A DNA stretch of 64,000 bases from positions 29,654-93,653 of the forward strand of contig JALDNG010000733.1 of assembly GCA_024349245.1 (NCBI GenBank). Reading direction: 5' to 3'. A program made the position numbers and the translations under genes. The notes beneath the pieces are model-generated. The model did not search any database. It saw nothing but the letters and a program-made list of their open reading frames with translations, and was not told the DNA's origin. This DNA is from Neodontobutis hainanensis (lineage: Eukaryota; Chordata; Actinopteri; Gobiiformes; Odontobutidae). Below are positions 52,145 through 64,000 of this stretch, in pieces; within the stretch, counting starts at the first letter, position 1, and the number at the start of each line of letters is the position of its first letter.

Positions 52145-55100
52145 CAAACTAATAAATATAAAAATCATAATTACACAATGGCTTCTAATTTGAATTTTTT
52201 GCTTATTTTAGTGTCTTTTACAATTTATAAGTTGTAATATAAAAACTACTTGTAAAAACAAATTAGTGAAGTGAAATTTTTTTTAATGTCTGTAAGATTA
52301 GAGAAATGAAAAAGACTATGTTTTTAATAATAATTAGAATGAAAAATGTATAAAAATCATTTTTAATGATAACTAACATCAACATTATCATTTCTTAAAT
52401 AAATATTATCATAATTTTAAAAATTTCAACATCATAATTTATTTGTCACATTTGAATTTATCCTTGATTTTTATGGTTATAAAAATTTATCTGAACAGAG
52501 ATTAAATTTTCGATAGTTAGGAATGGAAAAAATATGAAATTAATATGTTTCCAAAACTAAAATTTTGTGATGTTTGATAATATTTTTAAATGTTTGAAAT
52601 TTATCAAAAAATAATTTTTCGATTCGAGTAATTATCGATTTTAGATAATTGAATTTATCTATATCTGTTGAAATATAAATTTTAAATACTTGATATTTTC
52701 AAAACTGTTAAACTGAAATACTTCAAATGACTAAAATGATAGATCTAGAAATTTCTTATAATTAAGGAGATTTTTGAATATTTAGATACTTAAATTTAAG
52801 ATATGAAAATTTTATATTCTTCAAAATTTGTGATAATTTTTTCATTCAATATTAAATAAAAAAAATGATAGGGTAAATTTGTACATTTATCATTCGAAAT
52901 ATAGTAAAAATTTTAAAAATTTTTCTTAACAGGCTCTTTAAGAATGTGTGTTCCGTGAATATCGTATTTTCATTATTTTAAATAAATACTCTATATCTTT
53001 CATAGAATTGAAAGTACTGAATATTATATCGTAAAAATATAAATTTTTTAATTCTTAAAATATTTTTTTAATACAATGTCAAGGTTCATTAATCTTGAAA
53101 AATATATATTATAAAGCCAAATAAAATTTTCATAGATGAATATAAATTAATCTATTATTGTAATAAAATTCATTTGACTTTTATATTATTTTGATAACTC
53201 TGATTTCATGACAGATTTAACTAAAATCTTAAAAATAATAGGATTAAATTCATCTTTACATTTGTTATTGTTAACTCAAAATAAATTCAACAATACGTAT
53301 AATAGTTATATATTGATCAATTTTAACAGATAAAGTGTAATTTTTAGTGTTATTTAATCTATCGTTTTATTACAAAACATATCTTTTATTATTTATGAAA
53401 CACTATATTTAATATCACTCAGAATAAAGATTTATGGTATAATAAAAACATGAAATGATGATGACGTTTTTCGTACATCATAATGATAAATAATGAAATC
53501 GTAATAAAAATAATATCGATAATCACAGATTATTTTTTGTTATATTTTAGCCATAAAATATTTCATCTTGGAATTCAAAAAATGAAAATTAGAATCTGAC
53601 CTAGATGTATGTTTGATAATACTTTTATTGTTTTAACATTAATAGATTTTTGAGCATCAGAGTTAGGATTGTGATAGATTTTAGATTTACTAAGTAACAT
53701 TCTTAGATGAGTATGAAGTATAGAAAACGCATGAGGCATAAAAATATTTGATCATAAAATATATATTTTTGAATTAGTTTCATCCAGTTTATATCAATTT
53801 TTTAGCTTTGCACAGATAAGAAATGAATAAATTTTTAACATGCTCAAAAAATTAAATTTTCATACTTTTTAATGTCCTAAATATTTTTGAGGTATTTAAT
53901 AGAAATTTATTTATTTGGTATCTGCGAAAACGTGTGTGTATAATATCTCAAATTAATTTTTATCATTCGTTTCAAACATATCTTGCGTGAAATATCCAAG
54001 GAAGTTATTTTTTCGTAAATTTTGCGAAATTGTATCATTATACAACGTTGTTTAAATTTCCATCATTTAAGTATAAAAGTCTAAAACAGTCTACTGCCAT
54101 TCATAATCTCAAATTGATTTTAAAATATTCAAATAAAGCTCATTTACTCGTCATTAAATGATTTTATGTGTATATTATAAACAAACTAATTCAGTGTTCA
54201 GCTTATTTTTTTCTTATCTGAAGTAAAATACGTTTCAAGATATACATATGATCTTCGTGTTTTTAATTGACTTGAAACGTAGATTGATTAATATTTAATC
54301 TCAACTGACTTCATATGATATAATTTGTCTTATTCGAATAAATATTTTGACATAAATTAGAAATATAAAGATTTTCTCAAAGTAACTTAAAATTTCTGAA
54401 ACTATGATTTATATTGTAGAAAAGTTAATTTCAAATATGTTATGTAATCAAATTCTGATATTTCAATTTAATGAACTCTGATATCGAAATTTAAATCACC
54501 AATATTGGTAAGAAATCCTTTTTATTGATAGTTCTTTACATGTAATATCTAATTAATTTGTTTTTATAAGGGATATGGTATCATTTTAAAATGTGTTTCA
54601 TTTTAACAAATGTTAGACAGAAAAATTAATTCAGCTGTGAGTTTTGACTATAATCTCCCAATACAACGTGTTTTCATCTAAATATTTAGTTTTTAGAGGT
54701 TATGTTCGGAATTTAAATAATAAAAGAATAAACAACAGAGGTATCATCTCAATTATTTAAAAGTTAAAAAACATCTTCAATTTCTCATTTAGAAGTTTTA
54801 TATTATTAAACTTTGTAAAGTTTTCCGCACGCATAACTTTTTATTTTTTCTCTTCATTAACCATCTAAATTACTATTTTTCTTCAAATATTTATTTTGTA
54901 AGTACCAAAAAAAAGTTTGTTTAAAGTTAAAACCGAATTAAAAACTTTTCTTTTGGTGAATTTTAAACATATCTTTATAATAGAGCATCAATTGTTTAAC
55001 TAACAAATAACGATCACTCTAAGCTAACGCAAATTAAGTATAATATAAATGAAATGTTTCTACGAATCATTTATATTATGGTTTAGGAATTGAAATCGTT

Positions 55101-58100
55101 TAGTTTTATTTTTTAATTCCGATATAAATCAGTCTTTAAAAATATCATCATACATTCCATCATTTAAAATAATTTGAAGCACGATGATTAAGCCATGGTT
55201 ATAATGAGTTTTTTGATGGGTGTTGATATTTTGAAAAATTGTTGCTTTTGTTTAAATTCAATTACCATAAGTCATACTAAATAAATTTAATTATAGTGAC
55301 TTTACAAAATGCCATTTTACTTTTTTCTTATATATTATTTTTGATGAAACCCGCAGAAATGATTTTTCTCATGATTGAAATATGAGTATTATGTCGATTA
55401 AAACAGTATATCTTTAACTCAAGGACATTTTTAAACCTGGTTGTTTGTCAAATAATTGATTTATAAAAAATTAAAACATGGACCTGTGTTAGCATTCTAC
55501 TTAAAATATATATTAATTAAAAAAATAATGCTAGATTATAGTATTAATTTGATAATCAAGTTAAATATTTAAATAAGGTTTTAACATTGATGCGAGGAAC
55601 AAATAAATTATATAACTTAATATGAGTAAGTTTTATCATATTTAATTTATTCTAAATAACTAGACTAAAACCTATTGATAGTCATTTTTATAAATACATA
55701 CTCAACAGGCTTAATTACTTTTTCCATATGATTTTATATTGCTCGACTGACATTAATATTATTTATATTCGGATTTTTTATTTGTAGTATAAAGCTCTAA
55801 AAAATTTATCTTTATTGATAATTTTAACTTAAGAGTTTTTGTGATTTGTATAAATCCATGAGACGTTTTTTTACAATCTTGATTGTAATAGATCTTAAAT
55901 GTTGGTTAACATATTTTAGATAAACTTCTGAAGATTAGGAAAATAAATAAATTAATAATTTATAAATACTTTCAACATCTTAAGAAATGATCAAGTTAAT
56001 TTTTTACAAAGGCACAACAAAATGATCTATTACAGTTTATAATCCTGTTTTGACGATATATGATATGTAATTGAGGATAAATAAAAAATTTGTTCAATAC
56101 GATAAAATGGTAGTTTCTTAACTATTTGGTAATGAATAAAAATACGGAAATAGATTTTTTTCTTACCTTAAAAATAAAGTAAACGTAATAAATTTTATAA
56201 ATATATTTTCTCTAATTTGTTTGGTTTAAATTCTTCAAACTTAATCAATTCCAACGAGCAATAATTTAGAGAAAGTTTTAACTTAAATAGTTCATCAGAA
56301 CTAACTGTTGATAATAAATACAATCACAAAACGAATAAATATATTTAAATAAATTAAATATTAAAGAAAAAAACAAAACCTTAAATATACAATAATTTAA
56401 ATCGAATATATTTAGCAAATGTAAATCAGATCCGGTTTTATCAGATTTGGCATTTACTTTGCAAAGAAGAACTCAAATTAATATGCTGAAACACAGATTA
56501 TTTTAACAGCACTTGCCTATTTTTCGAGTATATTTATAAAAATTTACAAAATATATGGTGACATTGAAATGTGTACATTTTGCGCACTTCAGATTTCGAC
56601 AATTCTCAGTTATTTTTAAATCCACTGATTGATATTTGTAAATAATTCCATAATTTCAATATTTAGATTTCAAGATTATTTTATAACTGCGTTCAGCTTT
56701 ACTTACTGACTCAAATATAAGTATTTTCATAACAAGAAAAAAAGTCATGAAAACTATCTAAATCATACTTTTTGATCCTATAAATTAACATCATTTGAAT
56801 AAACCAGAACTAAATATGATTGTGACGTCGAGCCTTTCGTAAGCTGTTTACACTTTTATATTCCGCCATTATGCTAAATTAGATCACTTATAACACAAAA
56901 CTTAATGTATTTGAAATTATCTCAACATCACAACTGCGAATAAATGTCAGTTTTAAAACGCATAAGTTAACTAACTTAAAAATATCAAACAAAATTCTTC
57001 CAAATTACGCTACAAGAACGATAATTTAAATTCCATCAAAGATGAGATCATTTAAAGCTAATATAATGATTTATACAAGGCAGAAAATTATGTCATGACT
57101 TATGCAAGGTACGAAATGAAAATTTATATGATTAATCAACTTTATTGATGTTTGAAATAATTTCAATTTTTTTGTGAATGAAAGTTATTTCTGATGAATT
57201 CAATACAATTTTATTAATTTATGAATCCATCGGTTTAAAAGTTTTATCTTTAAAAACTTTTTTTGATTTGTATGAAGTTCTTTGAGAATGTTGGTTTTAT
57301 GTCTTTTAGTTCCCTCAAGCGTTTTTGATGACAAAGAATGCAAATTTTGACTAAATCAATAAATGATAATTATTAGTTAATTATCTTCCATATTGCCTTT
57401 AGTACACTTAACTCATTCTGTCTACTTATAAAACACCTGATCAATCTTGTATCATTTAAATAAATCACTTATTTATTAATTAATTTAGCTTGATCATTTC
57501 GAGCATAATATTTTTCTAAATCTCTTGACTTTTCAGAATCACATCAAAAATTTTTTATGATTTTGATTTGTTACACGTACTTTTAATTTTATTCCGTGAT
57601 AATATTCTCAACGAAATAAAATAATTTTACCCCTGAATTCTATGATTTACAAATTTCTTTTGCTTGGCTTCAAAGACGACCATAATTTAACTTCAGATCA
57701 AATTTTTACAACTTTCCGTCATTACTTCATTTCTTCTATCTGTTGATATTTTTTCCATTATCAAGAGAAGTTAACTATGCTCAAAAGAGATGATAGTTTC
57801 TCAAAGATCATAAAACGGTTTTGTTATTTTTAATAGATATTCTATGTTTAATCTATGGGGAGTTTTTAATTTCAGTTTAGATTAAACATCTATTTATTTT
57901 ATATGTGTATTTGTGTCATCAACTGCGTGATCAATATTAATGATTTCATTTTTCGTTGTGTATATACAATTTTTGGAAAATTAATTATTTCTTTTTTTAT
58001 ATTTTTTGATTATTCAAAAATGTTGAATAAGTTTATTTTTAATTATCTGTATATTCTTTATATTTAGAAATTTTTAAACATTCTATTTGATATTATTAAA

Positions 58101-58180
58101 TTTAAATCTTATTTATTTAGCTTTTAATTTAAATATGAAACTCTGAGAAATTCAAAATTAGGATTATATTTAAGAAGGTT
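52145..58180. other. AT-rich gene desert
   Basis: No gene recognised in about 6 kb. Frames are very short. One hairpin (57844-57889) is listed separately. Composition is uniform, with no GC-richer island like those that hold the transposon relics. Confidence 0.5.
57844..57889. repeat. Perfect 12-bp inverted repeat
   Basis: ATGTTTAATCTA at 57844-57855 is matched exactly by TAGATTAAACAT at 57878-57889, with a 22-base loop. These are the longest GC-containing perfect arms I noticed in the eastern half of the window. No gene, terminal repeat or target duplication around it explains its role. Confidence 0.45.
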
Positions 58181-58560
58181 TTGTTTATTTACGTATGTCA
58201 TATCAACACAGCTCACCTAAATGCTAAACTGAGAGAGATTATGGGCATAATTTTTTTTCATCAATTTGAGATATGCTGTCTTCGAAATTTTATTGAAGCA
58301 GAAACGTCTGTCATTTCTGCAATGAAAGTTGTGCGATTAATTTTGAAAGATGTACTTATTCGGCACATCGTTCAAATGATGAGATAGTTTGAAATGATGA
58401 GCATAAAACTTTAAAAGGCATATTTGAAGTACATACAGGAGAAAAATTACAAAGAATCGTTGAATTTGCATCTAATCTTCATAAATTAAATTAAATTTTA
58501 GACTGTTCAGGTTCTAATATCTATCAATACGAAAAAATGAAATCATTGTTGTATTCTCAT
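58175..58560 (+). pseudogene. Coding-like island, possibly a zinc-finger or other gene fragment
   Basis: This island is less AT-rich than its flanks. The longest frame (58181-58387, 68 codons) is MFIYVCHINTAHLNAK onward, with balanced composition. Another plus frame reads RNVCHFCNESCAINFERC near 58300-58350. Further along, VHTGEK (58429-58446) is followed by FASNLHK (58465-58485). HTGEK is the linker of C2H2 zinc-finger arrays, and CHFC suggests a zinc-binding pair. However, the spacing from the linker to FASNLHK is too short for a normal finger and the expected Cys pair there is absent. Stops separate the pieces. I consider a decayed zinc-finger gene possible but unproven. Confidence 0.28.
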
Positions 58561-61500
58561 GAATAGTGTAACTTTAGGTAATCAAGCAAAGAGCTATCGA
58601 CCAATACCATCATGTATATCTTCTTTTTATGAACTGTAATTATCTAAGAAAAGACATTTTTGCATTCATTAACGTTATTTAAAGATTCCATTTTTAAATG
58701 AACTTAAAATTAAATAAAATCCTTGATTTTTAATATTCTTTAAATCATTCCAAACGTTCAAAAAATAACATGAAACATATATCGTTAATGGTATGCATTT
58801 TAGACAGTGAAACTCGAATAAAACTTAAGATAAACATTTTCATTCAATTAATATCGGTCAATTTACATAATAATTCATTTCAAAGCTTTGATAAAATATT
58901 GAGTTGTAATTTTTCATTAAGAATTGATAAAATATTGTCAATGCCAAATAATGTGATCGAGATACCATAAATATGATATATTTAATTCAAATTATTAATG
59001 AATATCGTAATTTAAAATTTTAAAATTGATATTGTCAATATCATTGTTTAATCCATAGTTTAAAATGAAACTATCAAAAAATAATTTTCAGTTTTTATTT
59101 TTTCTCTAAATTATTATATCCTTATCAAAATTTTTACATCACTATTGTTGAAATATGATAAATTATTTAATTTGATTGTTCTCACCGAATGTTAGATTAA
59201 ACGTTATTTTTGATATATATTTATTTTTATCGAATTATATATCATTGAAAAAGAGTATTTATTAAATATTTCTTATAAATAAAATTATTAGGTATGTTAA
59301 ATTATTGGAATTCTATATATGAATATAATTATTAAATAAATCATTTTTTACAATATTAAATGATATCAGGAATTCATTGATTATAATATGTTAAATTCTA
59401 CACGTGAATATCATATGAACTTGAAATAATTTAGTTTTTCATTAAAATATTTATTCTCAAATATTTTTGTTAAAATTATGTATATATTTGATTAATTTCA
59501 TAGGCATTATTCCTTGGTGAATAATCTTTATTTGATTTTCTTTTTAAAATTAAACTTAAAATAATTTTCTTCATACAATTTTTATGAATTGATGAAAAGA
59601 TTTTTCTTTGACAGTTTTATTTATGCGACAGATAATGCGTATATTTACTATTATATCGATAGCTAAAGAAACAAAATATCATATCAAACTCAAATTTGTG
59701 TTTGTACGACTTACATCATATTAATTAAAAAAATTCATTTATTTGAATAATTTATTTCTCATAATATTGCGATCAATTTATTTTAAAAGTTTCGTAAAAT
59801 ATATTTTAAATTTTTTAATATTTTGATACTATATAATTCAATTTATTTGTAATTTTGAAAATATGCCTTGATTGTATTTAATAAATTATTCACTAGTAAA
59901 TAATACAAAATTATTTTTAATGCTGTATCAAGAGAATTTTTGAAAAATGCATTTAGAATTGAATATGAATATAGATAAGAAATTTTATACTTAAAAATGA
60001 TTGAATGTAAAATTAATATAGAGATTATATTTATTAATTAACCAATTAAAATAGTAATAGTTGTTTATGATTATACTCATATTAAGATAACCTATAAATA
60101 GAAATAGTAAAATAATATTTTCATTATTAAATATATTTTTGAAATTAAATATGAAATTTGAAATTGTTTACATAAGATTTATTAAAATATTTATAGTTTC
60201 TAAAAGTATAAAGTAGCAAAAATAACCATCGATTTTTTATATTTACAATATTTAATTAAAATATAATTAAGTGTTTTGATGTTTTTGATTATTTAGTTAA
60301 CATTAGAATGTTTTACCATATATAAAAATATATTTATTTCCTTAATTTTTTTATTTGATACATAAACATCAATTTGAATGAAAATAGTTTTATATCTTAT
60401 AGATTTGAAAAAAATCACAAACCTTTTAATTTTTATAAAGTTTAAATCACTAAATATATATACAATTCAGAAATAAATATTGATAATTATAAATCTATTT
60501 TTATGTTAGTAATAGTGAATGGCAAATATTCAAATATGAAAAATATAAATTTCTTATTTACAATAATATGTTGACGTTTATTACTTTCATATTTATTTAA
60601 ATTTAATCATCCCATAAAAATCACATTCAAAATATTTTTATACACTTTTCTTATCATATATAGATTAATTTTTGAATTCAACATTTAACAACCAATCATA
60701 TAAATTTTTAATAACTTCAAATGATTATTCGATAAGTATAACATTTTCTGAACATTTTATTTGACATCAATAATTATTTACTTATATTGTTTTATTTCTC
60801 TCAAATATTTTTTTTATTTTAATGAAGGAACAACATAATGTTTTATTATAATGTATATTTTAATGGTTAAATTATTATCAGATATCATTTTCTAAATATC
60901 AAATGATTGATTTTACTTAAAAACTAACAAATCTTTATTTGAGTCATTATCTCATTTGATTTTTGATCTAATTATCTTTTGTAAAATATTTCATAAAATA
61001 TATAATTATGATCTTTTTAACTTGAATCAGAACAGTTTTTCTGTTCATTTTAATAAAGATATAATTCAAGTAAAAATTAATTTTCATGAATCAGGATTTA
61101 AAAGATACATTACCATCTCTGTTTGAGCAAAAATGAAAATATATGAATAAATCTTTTTTATAAACTTGAAAAAGTCCATTATCTAGTGACATTTTTTTAA
61201 ATATAAATTTGAATAAAATTATAATGCATTAGTCAATTGTATTATTAATATTTAAAAGACTGAAAGACTTTTATTTAAGTTATTAAAATAAAGGATCAAA
61301 AACATAGCCATACTTTAATAAGATATTTATCATATATTTATGTATGAATGAATTCATGATGGAATATTAAAAATTAAAAATTAATTTCGAACCTAGAAAT
61401 AACGTGATGATTATTTTTTTTGAATCAATGACCTTTGATAAAAAATATATTTTAAACTGACTAAATATTTATTATCCATAGACATTAATGATATGTGTTG

Positions 61501-64000
61501 TACGATGAAAGAAATTTTAAGATTTACTTCCCTTGATTAAAACATCATACATAATATTTTTTTGAATATAAACAGATATGTTTCTGAACATTCAAACGAA
61601 ATTCATGATAAGCGTTTTTAAAATATGAAAAAATATTATGGAAAATCCTATTTACTCTCTTTAATAGTTATGATAAAAATATCTAATAGAAATTTTTATA
61701 AAGGTGAGTTCTTATCTATAGGTACTTAGAAGTTGAAAATATTTAAAAAATACTTCATAATTTTATACACGTAAGAATTCGAAGAGATAAAAAACATATA
61801 TATATCACCTAGGTATTTTAATATTTTTATGAGAATTTTATCTCCAATATAAACGAGTAAATTACAAATTTCGGATCTCTTAACCTATCCTTGAAATTTA
61901 AGGTCAAAAAATAAAGCAGATGAGTTGGGAAGGGGTATAGTGGTTAAGAAATCCTATGGTATATAACTCTTAGTTTATTCATATGAATGTTTACATAAGT
62001 CCGAAACGCGATGAATTGAAGAATCTAGTAAGCACAACTATACTGAAGACATAAAAAAGAATTAAATCGGTTTTATAAGAAGACCTGGAATGTATTACGT
62101 TTTCGTTTACTGCAAAAAATATCATTTTTTACATACGTATGAAATGATAAAACATAATGATGAGATAATGATAGTGACTTTTAAAACTTTAATTAACATG
62201 ACAAGATACATAATTACAACTTGTGTAATGTTTTAGATTGCTACGAATCAATTATTATGTCTATTTATATGTAATATATCCTTTAAACTGATTGTTATCC
62301 ATATAATTTCCTTTTAATCTTCGACAATTTTTATAAAAAGTTTATGATAATCTATTTTCAAATCCATTCTATCATTCAATGTTCTTTTAAATCTAAATAT
62401 ATTTACCCAATAAAAAAATAACTGCGTTAAAAATTTAGATATAAGTTGTTTTTAATTTTATTTTGAAATTCCCTTTTGAATTAAGAATGAAAATTTGTAA
62501 AACTAATCATCAACGTACACCTACACGTATTAATATTTAAAAATCTTTATGGCTATAATTTCTCCTATTTATCGAAAAAATATTTTTTTGTGAAAATTTT
62601 CCTTTATGTTACTATTATATTTTAAAATGTTCAAATAAAAGCACAAAAATAATTTTTATTTGTTGTTTTAAATCATTGCAACAATTATTTATGTTGCAAA
62701 AAATACCTCAGATGTTAATTCGCAAATAAATTGATAAATATCGAAATAATGATGTTTTCAAAAGAAAATTCTTTTAATATTTATGAAAATTAAAAAAATT
62801 AAAAATGTTGTCTTATCCTCATATAAAAGATGGTATAAAAATATATCGTGAACCAAAAAGTTGTGTAAGATTTAAATGTGTGAATTATATTTAAATTTTC
62901 TCAATCTTGCTCTTTTTTGAATATGTGATTTAATTTAGAAATTTTTTTCACCTTCTAATATATGATATTTTAGTAATTTCAAATTTTTATTCATGCACAT
63001 ACTTTTGAATATTTTTTCAAACATTCCATTTTGATTTGTGGTTCCATCTTAAAATTTAGATATATAAATTTGCTACTACTTCGGATTGTTTTGGATAGAT
63101 GTTTTCTTTGAATTCATTGATGGGTAAAATTTTATCATAATATATCATATTTTCAATATTGACGTTTTATTTAAAAATAATATGGTGTGTGATAAATTAA
63201 AAATTACTTAATAAATGATACCATCTAGAAATTTTTTTGTCCACAAAAAATTATGAAAACATAACTATTAACTGTAGATATTATGTTTAAACATCATTAA
63301 TTGAATAAAGGAGTTTTGCAAATTTAATCAATAAAAGGAGATTTTTAAATATTTATTTATTTTACATTTTAACTTTTATTTTTCATTATTAAAAATTAAC
63401 TTGTTTCGAATCTCAATTCGGAATGCTTAATTTTAACTTCTATACCATTAACCGGTAAAATATAAATTAATTATAAAGTTCCCAAGATTTGTAAAATTAT
63501 ACCCATGGCATGTCCTTTTTCAATGATAATAAATTTTTAAATGTTTATTTTGGTAATAAATACATTTTTTATGAACATATAAATTATGGGAATATATTAT
63601 AAGTCTTTTATAACCGAATAAATTTTTCATAGATTTATTTTAAATTTATAATTTAGGTAATAAACAAACTGAGACTATATTTTAAAATCTTTATAAAATA
63701 TAATTCATATTTTTATCAAAAAAAATTAATGCTAAATCTGTTTATTAAATTGTTTTTAGTATTCAATATTGATTATTCTCTATCAAAAAAATCGAAATAC
63801 TTTAAGATAAAATACAAAATTTTATAAATTAATTAATTGTCGTTTCGATAAATTACAGGGTTATTCAATTCGAAATTTAAGTTTTGGTGTTGATTAATTA
63901 TTTTACGATCGTTAAAAATATATTAAACTACCAAAATTCATCTTATCAAAATATATAATTTGTTAGACCCTTGCATTTTAAACATATAATAAAAGTTTTT
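58561..64000. other. AT-rich gene desert to window end
   Basis: No gene recognised. The frame at 58770-58970 (66 codons, plus) has no motif. Positions 61900-62110 are somewhat GC-richer and include GGGGTATAGTGGTTAAGA, which resembles the D-arm/A-box of a tRNA, but no cloverleaf or B-box follows. Confidence 0.5.

Noticed and set aside
61930..61990. tRNA-like sequence GGGGTATAGTGGTTAAGA
   Set aside because: It resembles a D-arm/A-box, but no anticodon stem, T-arm/B-box or acceptor pairing could be found downstream.

Overview
This window is extremely AT-rich (roughly four bases in five are A or T) and nearly gene-free. Open frames are short and mostly chance products. There are no bacterial operons, ribosome-binding sites, rRNA, recognisable tRNA or CRISPR arrays. 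What can be recognised is eukaryotic: decayed Ty3/gypsy retroelements, Tc1/mariner-type DNA transposons and a broken papain-family cysteine protease. I read it as intergenic nuclear DNA from an AT-rich, probably metazoan genome. A parasitic lineage such as the myxozoan cnidarians would fit the composition, gypsy type and cathepsin-like protease, but that placement is inference.

Layout. Positions 1-1450 hold a slightly GC-richer, badly decayed stretch. On the minus strand it reads like the end of a gypsy reverse transcriptase running into RNase H. Positions 7450-8450 are coding-like on the minus strand but unidentified. A mariner-like transposase pseudogene lies at 8977-9840 (minus). At 13300-14660 (minus) is a gypsy integrase relic. 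Head to head with it, at 14970-15480 (plus), is a gypsy reverse-transcriptase relic, so this locus has been inverted or received two insertions. At 19039-19688 is the best-preserved element: a 650-bp transposon with ~75-bp inverted repeats, flanking TA dinucleotides and an intact ORF for only the DNA-binding half of a transposase. At 38941-42800 is a nearly full-length gypsy gag-pro-RT-RNaseH-IN relic, crossed by stops and bracketed by a 55-bp imperfect direct repeat. A cathepsin L-like pseudogene sits at 51427-52144. The rest (15.5-19.0, 19.7-38.9, 42.8-51.4 and 52.2-64 kb) is AT-rich DNA with only chance ORFs and a few hairpins.

How the pieces relate. No functional pathway is encoded. The recognisable elements are small GC-richer islands in an AT-rich sea, consistent with insertions drifting toward the background composition. 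The only protein-coding frame I would defend as potentially expressed is the truncated transposase at 19093-19530. I found no convincing novel system; the 650-bp element is the item most worth following up.
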